NCBI GenBank assembly: GCA_050184115.1
Contig: JBFXAQ010000005.1
Location: 1 to 64,000 of the forward strand
Reading direction: 5' to 3'
Source: JACKNG01 sp050184115
GTDB taxonomy: Bacteria > Pseudomonadota > Gammaproteobacteria > Ga0077536
DNA length: 64,000 nt
Of the stretch, positions 22,825 through 30,483 are shown piece by piece. The position numbers and the translations under genes are program-made. Position 1 is the first letter of the stretch; each line of letters begins with the position of its first letter. Under the pieces are notes generated by a model. It did not search any database. It was not told the DNA's origin and saw only the letters and a program-made list of their open reading frames with translations.

Positions 22825-23313
22825 ATGCCCGTCTTCCTGTTGTTCTTCGCGCTGCTGGTCAGCGTGCCGCTGGTCGAACTGTACGTCCTCATCGCCGTCG
22901 GCCGCTCGATCGGCGCCGGCACCACCATTGGCCTCGTCATCCTCACCGCCGTGCTCGGCGCCTGGCTGCTGCGCGCCCAGGGCCTGGCCACCCTGGCGCG
23001 GGCGCGGGCGACGATGGCCGCCGGCGAGCTACCCGCGATCGAGATGGTCGAGGGCCTCATCCTGCTGCTGACCGGGGTGCTGCTGCTGATCCCCGGCTTC
23101 ATCACCGACGCGCTCGGCTTCCTCGTCCTGCTGCCGCCGGTGCGGCGCATCCTGGCCCGCGCCCTGGCCGCGCGCATGGTCGTGCAGGCGATGGGGCCGG
23201 GCGGACCGCGACCGCCGCCCGGCGCCGGGCCGGACCACGGCCCGCCTGGCCACCACGCCCCGCGCACGCTGGAGGGCGACTACCGGGTGGAGGACGACAA
23301 CGGTCCGCGCTGA
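22825..23313 (+). CDS. fxsA: FxsA family membrane protein
   Basis: This 162-residue inner-membrane protein is related to E. coli FxsA, whose overproduction relieves exclusion of phage T7 by F plasmids. It shows the family pattern: a first segment (LLFFALLVSVPLVELYVLIA), a second (TIGLVILTAVLGAWLLRAQG), the amphipathic part with GELPAIEMVEGLILLLTG, and a GFITDALGFLVLLPPVR segment. The C-terminal tail is Pro/His rich and cytoplasmic. It is transcribed divergently from cutA. Confidence 0.93.
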   Translation: MPVFLLFFALLVSVPLVELYVLIAVGRSIGAGTTIGLVILTAVLGAWLLRAQGLATLARARATMAAGELPAIEMVEGLILLLTGVLLLIPGFITDALGFLVLLPPVRRILARALAARMVVQAMGPGGPRPPPGAGPDHGPPGHHAPRTLEGDYRVEDDNGPR

Positions 23314-23337
23314 GCCGCCGGCAAGGCCGGGCGGCGC

Positions 23338-24348
23338 TCAGCGGAAGCGCGGCATCACCTCGCGCGCGAAGCGCTCCAGGCTCTCGGCGAAGATCGCGGC
23401 CGGCACCCCGGGCGCCGCGCCCCAGGTCATGAGATCGGTGACGCCGAACTCGGCGACGAAGGCCTCGATCGCATCGCCGACCTCGTCCGGCCCGCCGATG
23501 ACGAGATTCTGCGGGATGGCGTCGGCGGCGGGTGCGCTGTGCAGGATCTCCTGGTCGCCGGCCTCGCCGAGCCATTTCGCGTAGATCTCCATGCGGTAGC
23601 GCTCGCCGGCCAGGACCGCTTCGCGCACCCGCTGGCGCTCGGCCGCGCTCGTGACCACGAAGGGGCGCAGGATGCCGACGCGGTAATCCTCGACGCGCCC
23701 GCCGCGCGCCAGCACTTCCTCGCGCCAGGGTTCGAGGACCACGCGCCGCCGGCCCTGCGGCAGCAGGTGCGCGCCGAGACGCGCCGCGCGGCGCGCGCCG
23801 GCCTCGCTCATCGCCGCCACCCACAACGGCGGGCCGCCCGGCTGCACCGGGCGCGGACGCACGGCGACGTCGTCGAAACGGTAGCGCTTGCCCGTGAAGC
23901 TGAAGCGATCCTCGCGCCAGGCGCGTTGCAAGATCTCGATGCCCTCCTCGGTCAGCGACACGCGGTGGCGGCGCTCGACGCCGAAGGCGCGGAACTCGTG
24001 GTGGGCGTAGCCGAGGCCGACGCCGAGCATCAGGCGCCCGTTGCTCAGGTTGTCGAGCACGGCGAGATCCTCGGCGAGGCGCACAGGGTGGTGGAAGGGC
24101 ATGAGCAGCACGTTGGAAGAGATGGCGACCTTCGTCGTCGCCGCGGCGACCGCGCCGGCGACGGCGACGAAGGACGGCACGTAGCCGTCCTCGACGAAGT
24201 GGTGTTCGGTGATCCACACGCTGTCGTAGCCGAGCGCGTCGACGGCGCGGATCTGCGCGAGGCACTCGGCATAGACCTCGGGCAGGCGCTTGCCGCTGCC
24301 CGGCGGGTTGCGGAAATCGAAGGCGACGCCGAAGCGCAGGCGGGACAT
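23338..24348 (-). CDS. Luciferase-like flavin-dependent monooxygenase
   Basis: This 336-residue protein has the TIM-barrel of the bacterial luciferase superfamily: LRFGVAFDFRNPPGS at the start, YDSVWITEHHFVEDGY, LLMPFHHPVRLAEDLAVLDN, GRLMLGVGLGYAHHEF and a C-terminal VIGGPDEVGDAIEAF. Such enzymes use FMNH2 or F420 supplied by a reductase to oxidise or reduce small organic substrates. The substrate cannot be read from the sequence. It stands alone, divergent from the AlkB-like gene, with two flavin reductases further along the cluster. Confidence 0.9.
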   Translation of the reverse strand: MSRLRFGVAFDFRNPPGSGKRLPEVYAECLAQIRAVDALGYDSVWITEHHFVEDGYVPSFVAVAGAVAAATTKVAISSNVLLMPFHHPVRLAEDLAVLDNLSNGRLMLGVGLGYAHHEFRAFGVERRHRVSLTEEGIEILQRAWREDRFSFTGKRYRFDDVAVRPRPVQPGGPPLWVAAMSEAGARRAARLGAHLLPQGRRRVVLEPWREEVLARGGRVEDYRVGILRPFVVTSAAERQRVREAVLAGERYRMEIYAKWLGEAGDQEILHSAPAADAIPQNLVIGGPDEVGDAIEAFVAEFGVTDLMTWGAAPGVPAAIFAESLERFAREVMPRFR

Positions 24349-24703
24349 GGGCGGTCTCCTCGTCGGATGGGCGAAGTGCGGCGCTCAGCATAGCCGTTGA
24401 CCGATCGCGTGCAGCGCCGCCGCCGGCCTCGCGCCTCTGCCGGAACGCACGGCCCGGCCGTGGGACGCCGCGCGCCCCCGCCGCGACTCGGACGCCGACC
24501 ACAACCCTCGGGGCGCCTCGCGCCGCGAAGGTGACGCGGCCGAGCGGGCATCTCATGCGGCCCGGCCCGCGCGAATGCTGCGCGCGTTCGTCCGGGGCGC
24601 GGCGACCCGCGCGGCCGGGGCCGCGTTTACAGGGCCGGGATGCTCGTCCACACTCAGCAGGCCAGAGCGCGACACGTACGGCCAAACGGGGAGGGGCGGC
24701 AGC
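24349..24703. other. Intergenic region between divergent monooxygenase genes
   Basis: This is a 355-bp, very G+C-rich spacer between the luciferase-like gene and the AlkB-like gene. Frames through it are shadows. A TTGACC at 24397-24402 could be half of a promoter, but I see no matching -10 element. The only clear signal is GGGGAGGGG just before the AlkB-like ATG. No hairpin terminator, repeat or RNA gene was recognised. Confidence 0.5.
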
Positions 24704-25894
24704 ATGTGGAAGTATCTTCGCTTCGGTTACATCCATTGGATCTGGACCACGATCACCATCCTCGGCCTGCTCGCCGGCGGCTGGTGGATGTGGAGCGGCG
24801 TCACGTTTCTCTTCGCCGTCGGCGTCGGCGGCGAGGTGCTCACCCGCCACTGGCGTGACGAGAGCAATCCCGACTACCGCCTGCCCATCGTCCACGACCT
24901 GATTCTCTATTCCGCGGTGCTGTGCCATGTGCTGACGGTGTTCGTGGCCGCCTGGGTGTGCGCGAACGGCGACCCGCTCGGTTTCGGCGCCTGGGCCGGC
25001 GGCCTGTTGCAGTCACTGGGCCTGCCCATCGACGTCTTCGCCGCACGCGCGGCCAACACCTGGTTCGACTACGTCGGCGCCGGCTTCTCGCTCGGCGGCC
25101 TGCTCGGGGTGAGCGGTATCAGCGCCTCGCACGAACTCACCCACCGCACCGCCAACCCCTTGGACCTATGGTTCGGGCGCTGGGACTTTGCCTTGAGTTT
25201 CGGCACCAACTTCGCCACCGAGCACGTCTACGGCCACCACAAGAACCTCGGTTACCCGGGGGTCGACACGGTGTCGCCGAAACGCGGGGTCGGTTTCTAC
25301 GAGTTCCTCACCGCCGGCGCGCTGGAACAATGGCGCGGCGGTTTCGGTATCGAGGCAAAGCGCCTGGCGGCGCTGGGCAAGTCGTCGCTCTCCCCGGCCA
25401 ACCGCGTGCTGCACGCCTACGCGCGCGGGCTGGTCGTGGTGGCGGCGGTGGCGTGGGTCGGCGGCGTCACCGCGCTCGCGGTGTGGCTGCTCGCGATCGC
25501 CTTCTCCAAGTACATCCTCGAAGGGCTCAACTTCTTCTCCCACTACGGGCTCATCCGCCTGCCGGGCGAGAAGATCACCACGCGCAACACCTTCTCGAGC
25601 GTCAACCCGCTCAGCAACCACTTCACCTTCAACCTCGGCCGCCACGGTTCGCACCACGAGCACGACACGCCCTACTACCGCTTCCAGTACAAGCCGATGC
25701 CGGAATCGCCCTACGGCTATCTCACCATGACCTTGATCTCCTGGATCCCGCCGCTCTTCTGGCATTACATGATCCCGATGCTGCACACGTGGGACGAAAC
25801 CTGGGCGACCCCGGCCGAGCTCGAGGTGCTGCGGCAGCACAACCGCGAGTCGGGCATCCGCGAACTCACCGACGCGGTCGGCCAGGCGGCCTGA
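24704..25894 (+). CDS. AlkB-like membrane di-iron monooxygenase (alkane hydroxylase family)
   Basis: This 396-residue integral membrane protein starts at the ATG behind GGGGAGGGG; a longer frame upstream was rejected. Histidine motifs of the AlkB/XylM group are present: HELTH (143-147), EHVYGHH (173-179), HYGL (280-283) and NLGRHGSHH (310-318). In classical AlkB the third motif reads NYxEHYGL; here it is NFFSHYGL, so the Glu is Ser. About six hydrophobic helices lie between residues 10 and 360. Such enzymes hydroxylate alkanes or related chains using electrons from a rubredoxin or ferredoxin. The next gene, 49 nt downstream, encodes a fused ferredoxin reductase and is the obvious electron donor. 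Substrate unknown. Confidence 0.88.
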   Translation: MWKYLRFGYIHWIWTTITILGLLAGGWWMWSGVTFLFAVGVGGEVLTRHWRDESNPDYRLPIVHDLILYSAVLCHVLTVFVAAWVCANGDPLGFGAWAGGLLQSLGLPIDVFAARAANTWFDYVGAGFSLGGLLGVSGISASHELTHRTANPLDLWFGRWDFALSFGTNFATEHVYGHHKNLGYPGVDTVSPKRGVGFYEFLTAGALEQWRGGFGIEAKRLAALGKSSLSPANRVLHAYARGLVVVAAVAWVGGVTALAVWLLAIAFSKYILEGLNFFSHYGLIRLPGEKITTRNTFSSVNPLSNHFTFNLGRHGSHHEHDTPYYRFQYKPMPESPYGYLTMTLISWIPPLFWHYMIPMLHTWDETWATPAELEVLRQHNRESGIRELTDAVGQAA

Positions 25895-25943
25895 GCCGGT
25901 TCACGGCTGCGCGCGGCCGCGCGACGCGGCCGGCGACGCGGCC

Positions 25944-27047
25944 GTGGGTGCAATCGACGTGACGATCCTCGACTGGTTCAGGAAGCGCGATCACCGCGCG
26001 CGTGTCGAACCGGCCGGCGTGGAACTCGCCGTCAGCGGCGGCGAACGCCTGCTCGACGCCGCGCTCGCCGCCGGCCTCGCCTGGCCGCACGACTGCCGCG
26101 TCGGCAGTTGCGGCACCTGCCGCTGCGTCATCACGGACGGCCGCGTGCGTTCGCTGACCGATCTCGCCTACACCCTCGACGTCGCCGACATCCGCGCCGG
26201 CGCGGTGCTCGCCTGCCAGTGCGTGCTGAAGAGCGACGTCACGGTGCAGGTCGCGCTCGGCGATCGCGTCGCCGTGCCCACCGCGACGGTGAACGGCACC
26301 ATCGCGGCCTGCCGTACGCTGACCCACGACATCGTCGAACTCCAAGTCGCACTCGAACGCACGGCCTTCGCCGGCGCCCGCGCCGGCCAGTATCTCGACG
26401 TCGCCCACGCGGGGATCGATGCGCCGCGCAGTTATTCCCTTGCCCGCGCGCCGGCCGCCGCGGGTTCGAACACCGTCACCTTCTTCGTCCGCCACGTGCC
26501 GGGCGGCGCCTTCACCGACTGGCTGTTCGGCGCGGATCGCGTCGGCTCTTCGCTCACGCTCGCCGGACCTTACGGCGACTTCCACCGGCGCGCGGGCACG
26601 GGCCGGATGATCTGTGTCGCCGGCGGCAGCGGGCTCGCGCCGATCCACGCCATCGTCGAAGCGGCGCTGGCGGATGGGATCGAGCGCGACTGCACCGTGC
26701 TGTTCGGCGCGCGCACCCAGGCCGATCTCTACGACCTCGACGAACTGCGCGCGCTGGGCGCGCGCTGGCACGGCGCCTTCGAACTCGTGCCGATGTTGTC
26801 CGACGAAGTGGCGGACAGCGAGTGGAACGGCGCTCGCGGCCTGGTCACGAGCGGCATCGCGCCGCTCTTTGCCGCCGCGCCGTGGCGGAACGGCGACGAA
26901 GCGTATCTTTGCGGACCACCCGCCATGGTCGATGCCGCCATCGCGGCGCTCGGCGCCTGCGGCATGCCGGAGACGGCCATCTTCTTCGACAAGTTCCTCG
27001 ACGCCAGCACCCTGCCAGGCGGTCGCGCCGCGGCGCCGGCGTCATGA
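25944..27047 (+). CDS. 2Fe-2S ferredoxin / flavin NAD(P)H reductase fusion
   Basis: This 367-residue electron-transfer protein has an N-terminal plant-type 2Fe-2S domain (CRVGSCGTCRCVITDGRV, fourth Cys in VLACQC). An FAD-binding barrel follows (RSYSLARAP), then an NAD(P) domain (VAGGSGLAPIHAI, YLCGPPAMVDAA). This is the layout of the reductases of benzoate dioxygenase or xylene monooxygenase. The start is a GTG; another GTG five codons later is possible. It lies between the AlkB-like oxygenase and a molybdopterin enzyme on the same strand and could serve either. Its FAD/NAD part is paralogous to that of the reductase at 29404-30483. Confidence 0.92.
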   Translation: MGAIDVTILDWFRKRDHRARVEPAGVELAVSGGERLLDAALAAGLAWPHDCRVGSCGTCRCVITDGRVRSLTDLAYTLDVADIRAGAVLACQCVLKSDVTVQVALGDRVAVPTATVNGTIAACRTLTHDIVELQVALERTAFAGARAGQYLDVAHAGIDAPRSYSLARAPAAAGSNTVTFFVRHVPGGAFTDWLFGADRVGSSLTLAGPYGDFHRRAGTGRMICVAGGSGLAPIHAIVEAALADGIERDCTVLFGARTQADLYDLDELRALGARWHGAFELVPMLSDEVADSEWNGARGLVTSGIAPLFAAAPWRNGDEAYLCGPPAMVDAAIAALGACGMPETAIFFDKFLDASTLPGGRAAAPAS

Positions 27048-27060
27048 CACGAGCATCACG

Positions 27061-29394
27061 ATGACCTACACGCGCCGGCCGACCGCCATGCACTGGGGCA
27101 ATTTCCAGGTCGAGACCGACGACGCCGAACTCGTTGCGGTCCATTCGTGCGCCGACGACCCCGAACCCTCGCCGATCGGCCAATCGCTCCTCGACAGCCG
27201 CGATGCGCGGGTGCGCATCGACCAGCCGATGGTGCGCGAAGGCTATCGCCGCCACGGCCGTCGCAGCGACGGCGCCGGGCGCGGGCGCGAACCCTTCGTC
27301 GCGGTGTCGTGGGATGAGGCGCTCGATCTCGCTGCCGACGCGTTGACCGAGGTGCGCGAGCGCCACGGCAACGCTGCCATCTACGGCGGCTCCTACGGCT
27401 GGGCCAGCGCCGGGCGCTTCCACCACGCGCAGAGCCAGCTGCACCGCTTCCTCAAGCAGTTCGGCGGCTACACCGAATCCGATCGCACCTACTCGGCCGC
27501 GGCCGGCGAAGTGCTGCTGCCGCATATCCTGGGCAGCGATCTCTACACGCTCTTCCTCAACACCACGCCGTGGGTGGACGTGCGCGATCACGGCGAGGTG
27601 GTGCTGTGCTTCAGCGGGGTGAGCCCGAAGAATCTGCAAGTGGTGATGGGCGGCCCGGGCGCGCACACCGCGCCCGGGCAGTTGCGCGATTGCCGCGCGG
27701 CCGGGGTGCGCTTCATCAACATCTCGCCCATCCAGGACGACTTGCCGGCGGAACTCGAGGCTGAGTGGATCCCGATCCGGCCGGTGTCGGACACCGCGCT
27801 GATCCTCGCGCTCTGCCACACCCTGCTGGTCGAGGGCCTGCACGACGAGGCTTTCCTCGCCCGCTACTGCGTCGGCTTCGAGCGCTTCCGCGACTACCTG
27901 CTCGGGGTCGGCGACGGCCAGCCGAAGAGCGCCGCGTGGGCCGCACCCATCACGACGGTGGACGAAGCGAAGATCCGCGAGCTGGCGCGGCTCGTCGCGC
28001 GCAGCCGCACGTTCATTCCCATCGGCTGGGCGCTGCAGCGCGCCGAGCACGGCGAGCAGCCGTTCTGGGCGGCGACCGTGCTGATGGCCATGCTCGGCCA
28101 GTTCGGCCTGCCCGGCGCCGGGGTCGGCCACGGCGTCGGCTCGCTGCACACCGTCGGCTTCATGGGCCGGCGCCTCATCCCTTTCCGCTGGGGCACGTTC
28201 GAACAGGGCGAGAATCCCATCGACTCGGTCATCCCGGTGGCGCGCGTGACCGACATGCTGGAGAAACCGGGCCAGCCCTTCGACTACGACGGCCAGCGCC
28301 TCGTCTACCCGCACATCGAGTTGATCTACTGGGCCGGCGGCAACCCGTTCCACCATCACCAGGACCTGAACCGCCTGCGCCGCGCCTGGGCGCGACCGCG
28401 CACGGTCATCGTCAACGAACAGGTGTGGACGGCGACCGCGCGCCACGCCGACATCGTCTTCCCCGTCACCACCGCGCTCGAACGCAATGACGTCGCCTTC
28501 AACACCTTCGATCACTACGTCTCGCCGATGCCGCAAGCCGTGCCGCCGTATGCACAGGCGCGCAACGACTACGACGTCTTCAGCGCGCTCGCGGCACGCC
28601 TCGGCTTTGCCGCGCGCTTCACCGAGGGCCGCGACGAGATGCAGTGGGTGCGCCACCTCTACGCCGAGTCGCGCACGCGCGCGGCGGCGCACGGTGTCGA
28701 GCTGCCGCCCTTCGACGCCTTCTGGGCCGGCGAACATTTCTCCATCGCCGACCAGCTGCCGGAGGCGACCCTGATCTTCGAGGCCTTCCGCGCCGACCCC
28801 GAGCGCCACCCGCTCGGCACGCCGTCGGGCCGCATCGAGATCCATTCCGAAACCATTGCCGGGTTCGGCTACGCCGACTGTCCCGGCCACCCGGTGTGGC
28901 TGGACAAGGAGGAGTTCCAGGGCGCACCGCGCGCGCAGCAGTTCCCACTGCACCTGATCTCCAACCAGCCGGCGCCGCGCCTGCACAGTCAGCTCGACTT
29001 CGGCCGCGTCAGCCGCGCGAGCAAGGTCGCCGGGCGCGAACCGCTGACCCTGCACCCCCTCGACGCCGCGGCGCGCGGCATCGCCGCGGGCGACGTCGTG
29101 CGCGTCTACAACGACCGCGGCGCCTGCCTCGCCGGCGCGGTGTTGTCCGAGCGCGTTCGGCCCGGCGTGGTACAGCTCGCCACCGGCGCCTGGTACGACC
29201 CCGTCGATACCGCCGACGGCCTCGGCCTCGATGTCCACGGCAATCCCAACGTGCTCACCCGCGACGTCGGCACGTCCGCGCTCGGCCAGGGTCCGACGGC
29301 GCATAGCTGCCTGGTCGAAATCGAGCGCTACGCCGGCGAGCCGCCGCCGGTGCGGGCCTTCGAGCCGCCGCCGATCGTCCGCGGCGCAGACTGA
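27061..29394 (+). CDS. Molybdopterin oxidoreductase, biotin sulfoxide/DMSO reductase-like
   Basis: This 777-residue enzyme binds the bis-MGD molybdenum cofactor. The motif AIYGGSYGWASAGRFHHAQS is that of the BisC/TorA/DMSO reductase group, in which Ser ligates Mo. Further family blocks are GADSE-type and NPFHHHQDLNRLRRAW, followed by a C-terminal dinucleotide-binding domain (GAWYDPVDTADGLGLDVHGN). It lacks an N-terminal 4Fe-4S motif and a Tat signal, so it should be cytoplasmic, like BisC. The first 25 residues (MHWGNFQVETDD) differ from BisC. It follows the reductase by 13 nt, which suggests direct electron supply. S- or N-oxide reduction is the family default; substrate unknown. Confidence 0.88.
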   Translation: MTYTRRPTAMHWGNFQVETDDAELVAVHSCADDPEPSPIGQSLLDSRDARVRIDQPMVREGYRRHGRRSDGAGRGREPFVAVSWDEALDLAADALTEVRERHGNAAIYGGSYGWASAGRFHHAQSQLHRFLKQFGGYTESDRTYSAAAGEVLLPHILGSDLYTLFLNTTPWVDVRDHGEVVLCFSGVSPKNLQVVMGGPGAHTAPGQLRDCRAAGVRFINISPIQDDLPAELEAEWIPIRPVSDTALILALCHTLLVEGLHDEAFLARYCVGFERFRDYLLGVGDGQPKSAAWAAPITTVDEAKIRELARLVARSRTFIPIGWALQRAEHGEQPFWAATVLMAMLGQFGLPGAGVGHGVGSLHTVGFMGRRLIPFRWGTFEQGENPIDSVIPVARVTDMLEKPGQPFDYDGQRLVYPHIELIYWAGGNPFHHHQDLNRLRRAWARPRTVIVNEQVWTATARHADIVFPVTTALERNDVAFNTFDHYVSPMPQAVPPYAQARNDYDVFSALAARLGFAARFTEGRDEMQWVRHLYAESRTRAAAHGVELPPFDAFWAGEHFSIADQLPEATLIFEAFRADPERHPLGTPSGRIEIHSETIAGFGYADCPGHPVWLDKEEFQGAPRAQQFPLHLISNQPAPRLHSQLDFGRVSRASKVAGREPLTLHPLDAAARGIAAGDVVRVYNDRGACLAGAVLSERVRPGVVQLATGAWYDPVDTADGLGLDVHGNPNVLTRDVGTSALGQGPTAHSCLVEIERYAGEPPPVRAFEPPPIVRGAD

Positions 29395-29403
29395 GCGCGC
29401 CGC

Positions 29404-30483
29404 TCAGGCGGGTTGGCGCAGGGTCACGGTGCGGCGCGTGTAGCCGGGATCGATGGCGCCGTGCGGGCAGGCGTTGACGCAGGCCGAGCAGCGAATGCAG
29501 CGCGCCGGATCGATCACGAGGCTGTTGTAGTAGAGGCCGCTGGTGGCGCCGGGGACGAGCGCGTGCGCGCCGCGTACTGCGCCGTCGACGCCGAGTTCGA
29601 GACCACTGCTCTCGACGATGCAGCCGTCGACCGGGCGTACCAGCAGGCACTCGTCGCACAGCACGCAGCGGCGGTTGTCGATGACCGGCGCCGGCGAACT
29701 GGCATCCTCGAAGACGTCGCGGTGGATGCGCGACGGCGGCAGGCCGGCGGCGCGCAGAATCGTGTCCGCCGCCGCGATCATCGGCGCCGGGCCGCACAGC
29801 CAGGCGCTGGCGGACACGATGTCGAGCGACGTATCGGCGAGCACCGTGTCGCGCAGGTGGTCGGTGACGAAGCCGCGCGGACCGTTCCAGGCGCTGTCGG
29901 CAGGTTCGTGCGAGAGCACTTCGGCGACCGTGCAGCGCGCCGCGGGGTGCCAGGCCGCGGCGAGCGCCGCCAGCTCGGCGCCGGCATGGAGATCGGCGGC
30001 CGTACGCGCCCCGTGCAGCACCACGGCGTCGCGCGGCAACTGCCGCCGCACCGCGGCCTGCAGCAGGGCGCGGGTCACGCTCATACCGCTGCCGCCGGCG
30101 ACGAAGATCATGGGCCCGGGGTGGTCGTCGAGGCCGAAGCGGCCGAGCGGGCCGGCCAGCTCCAGGGTCGCGCCGATCCGATCGCCGCCAGCGAGCCAGT
30201 CCGACATCGCCCCGCCCGGGACCAGGCGGATGACGAAGGTGTGCTCGCCGGGCGCTTCCTGTGCGGGGTCGCGGGCGAAGGAGTAGGCGCGCGGTCGCGC
30301 CACTTCGGGCGCGGTGATCACGGCGAACTGGCCGGCACGGGCGAGCAGCGGCGGGCTGCCCGGCAGGCGACCGAGGACCAGCTCGACGGTGTCGTGGGTG
30401 AGCGGACGGCGGCGCAGCACCTGAGCCTGGCAGCGCACCACGCGGGTGCTGCGCACGCGCGCGTCGAGAGCGCCGGCATTCAC
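29404..30483 (-). CDS. Flavin NAD(P)H reductase fused to C-terminal 4Fe-4S ferredoxin
   Basis: This 359-residue protein starts with GTG overlapping the stop codon of the upstream molybdopterin gene (GTGA). The FAD part has RAYSFARDP, the NAD part has VAGGSGMSVTRAL and WLCGPAPMIAAAD. The C-terminus adds a ferredoxin with two Cys clusters. One is irregular (CVLCDECLLVRPVDGC) and the other is canonical (CIRCSACVNACPHGAID). Core and tail are collinear with the reductase at 25944-27047 (for example the shared SDWL/TDWL and SAWNG/SEWNG segments). The iron-sulfur module therefore differs in type and lies at the opposite end. It probably feeds the adjacent molybdoenzyme. Confidence 0.9.
   Translation of the reverse strand: MNAGALDARVRSTRVVRCQAQVLRRRPLTHDTVELVLGRLPGSPPLLARAGQFAVITAPEVARPRAYSFARDPAQEAPGEHTFVIRLVPGGAMSDWLAGGDRIGATLELAGPLGRFGLDDHPGPMIFVAGGSGMSVTRALLQAAVRRQLPRDAVVLHGARTAADLHAGAELAALAAAWHPAARCTVAEVLSHEPADSAWNGPRGFVTDHLRDTVLADTSLDIVSASAWLCGPAPMIAAADTILRAAGLPPSRIHRDVFEDASSPAPVIDNRRCVLCDECLLVRPVDGCIVESSGLELGVDGAVRGAHALVPGATSGLYYNSLVIDPARCIRCSACVNACPHGAIDPGYTRRTVTLRQPA

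Noticed and set aside
23314..23337. Hairpin GCCGCCGGC...GGGCGGC between convergent fxsA and the luciferase-like gene
   Set aside because: No T-run follows on either strand. In such G+C-rich DNA this is weak evidence for a terminator.
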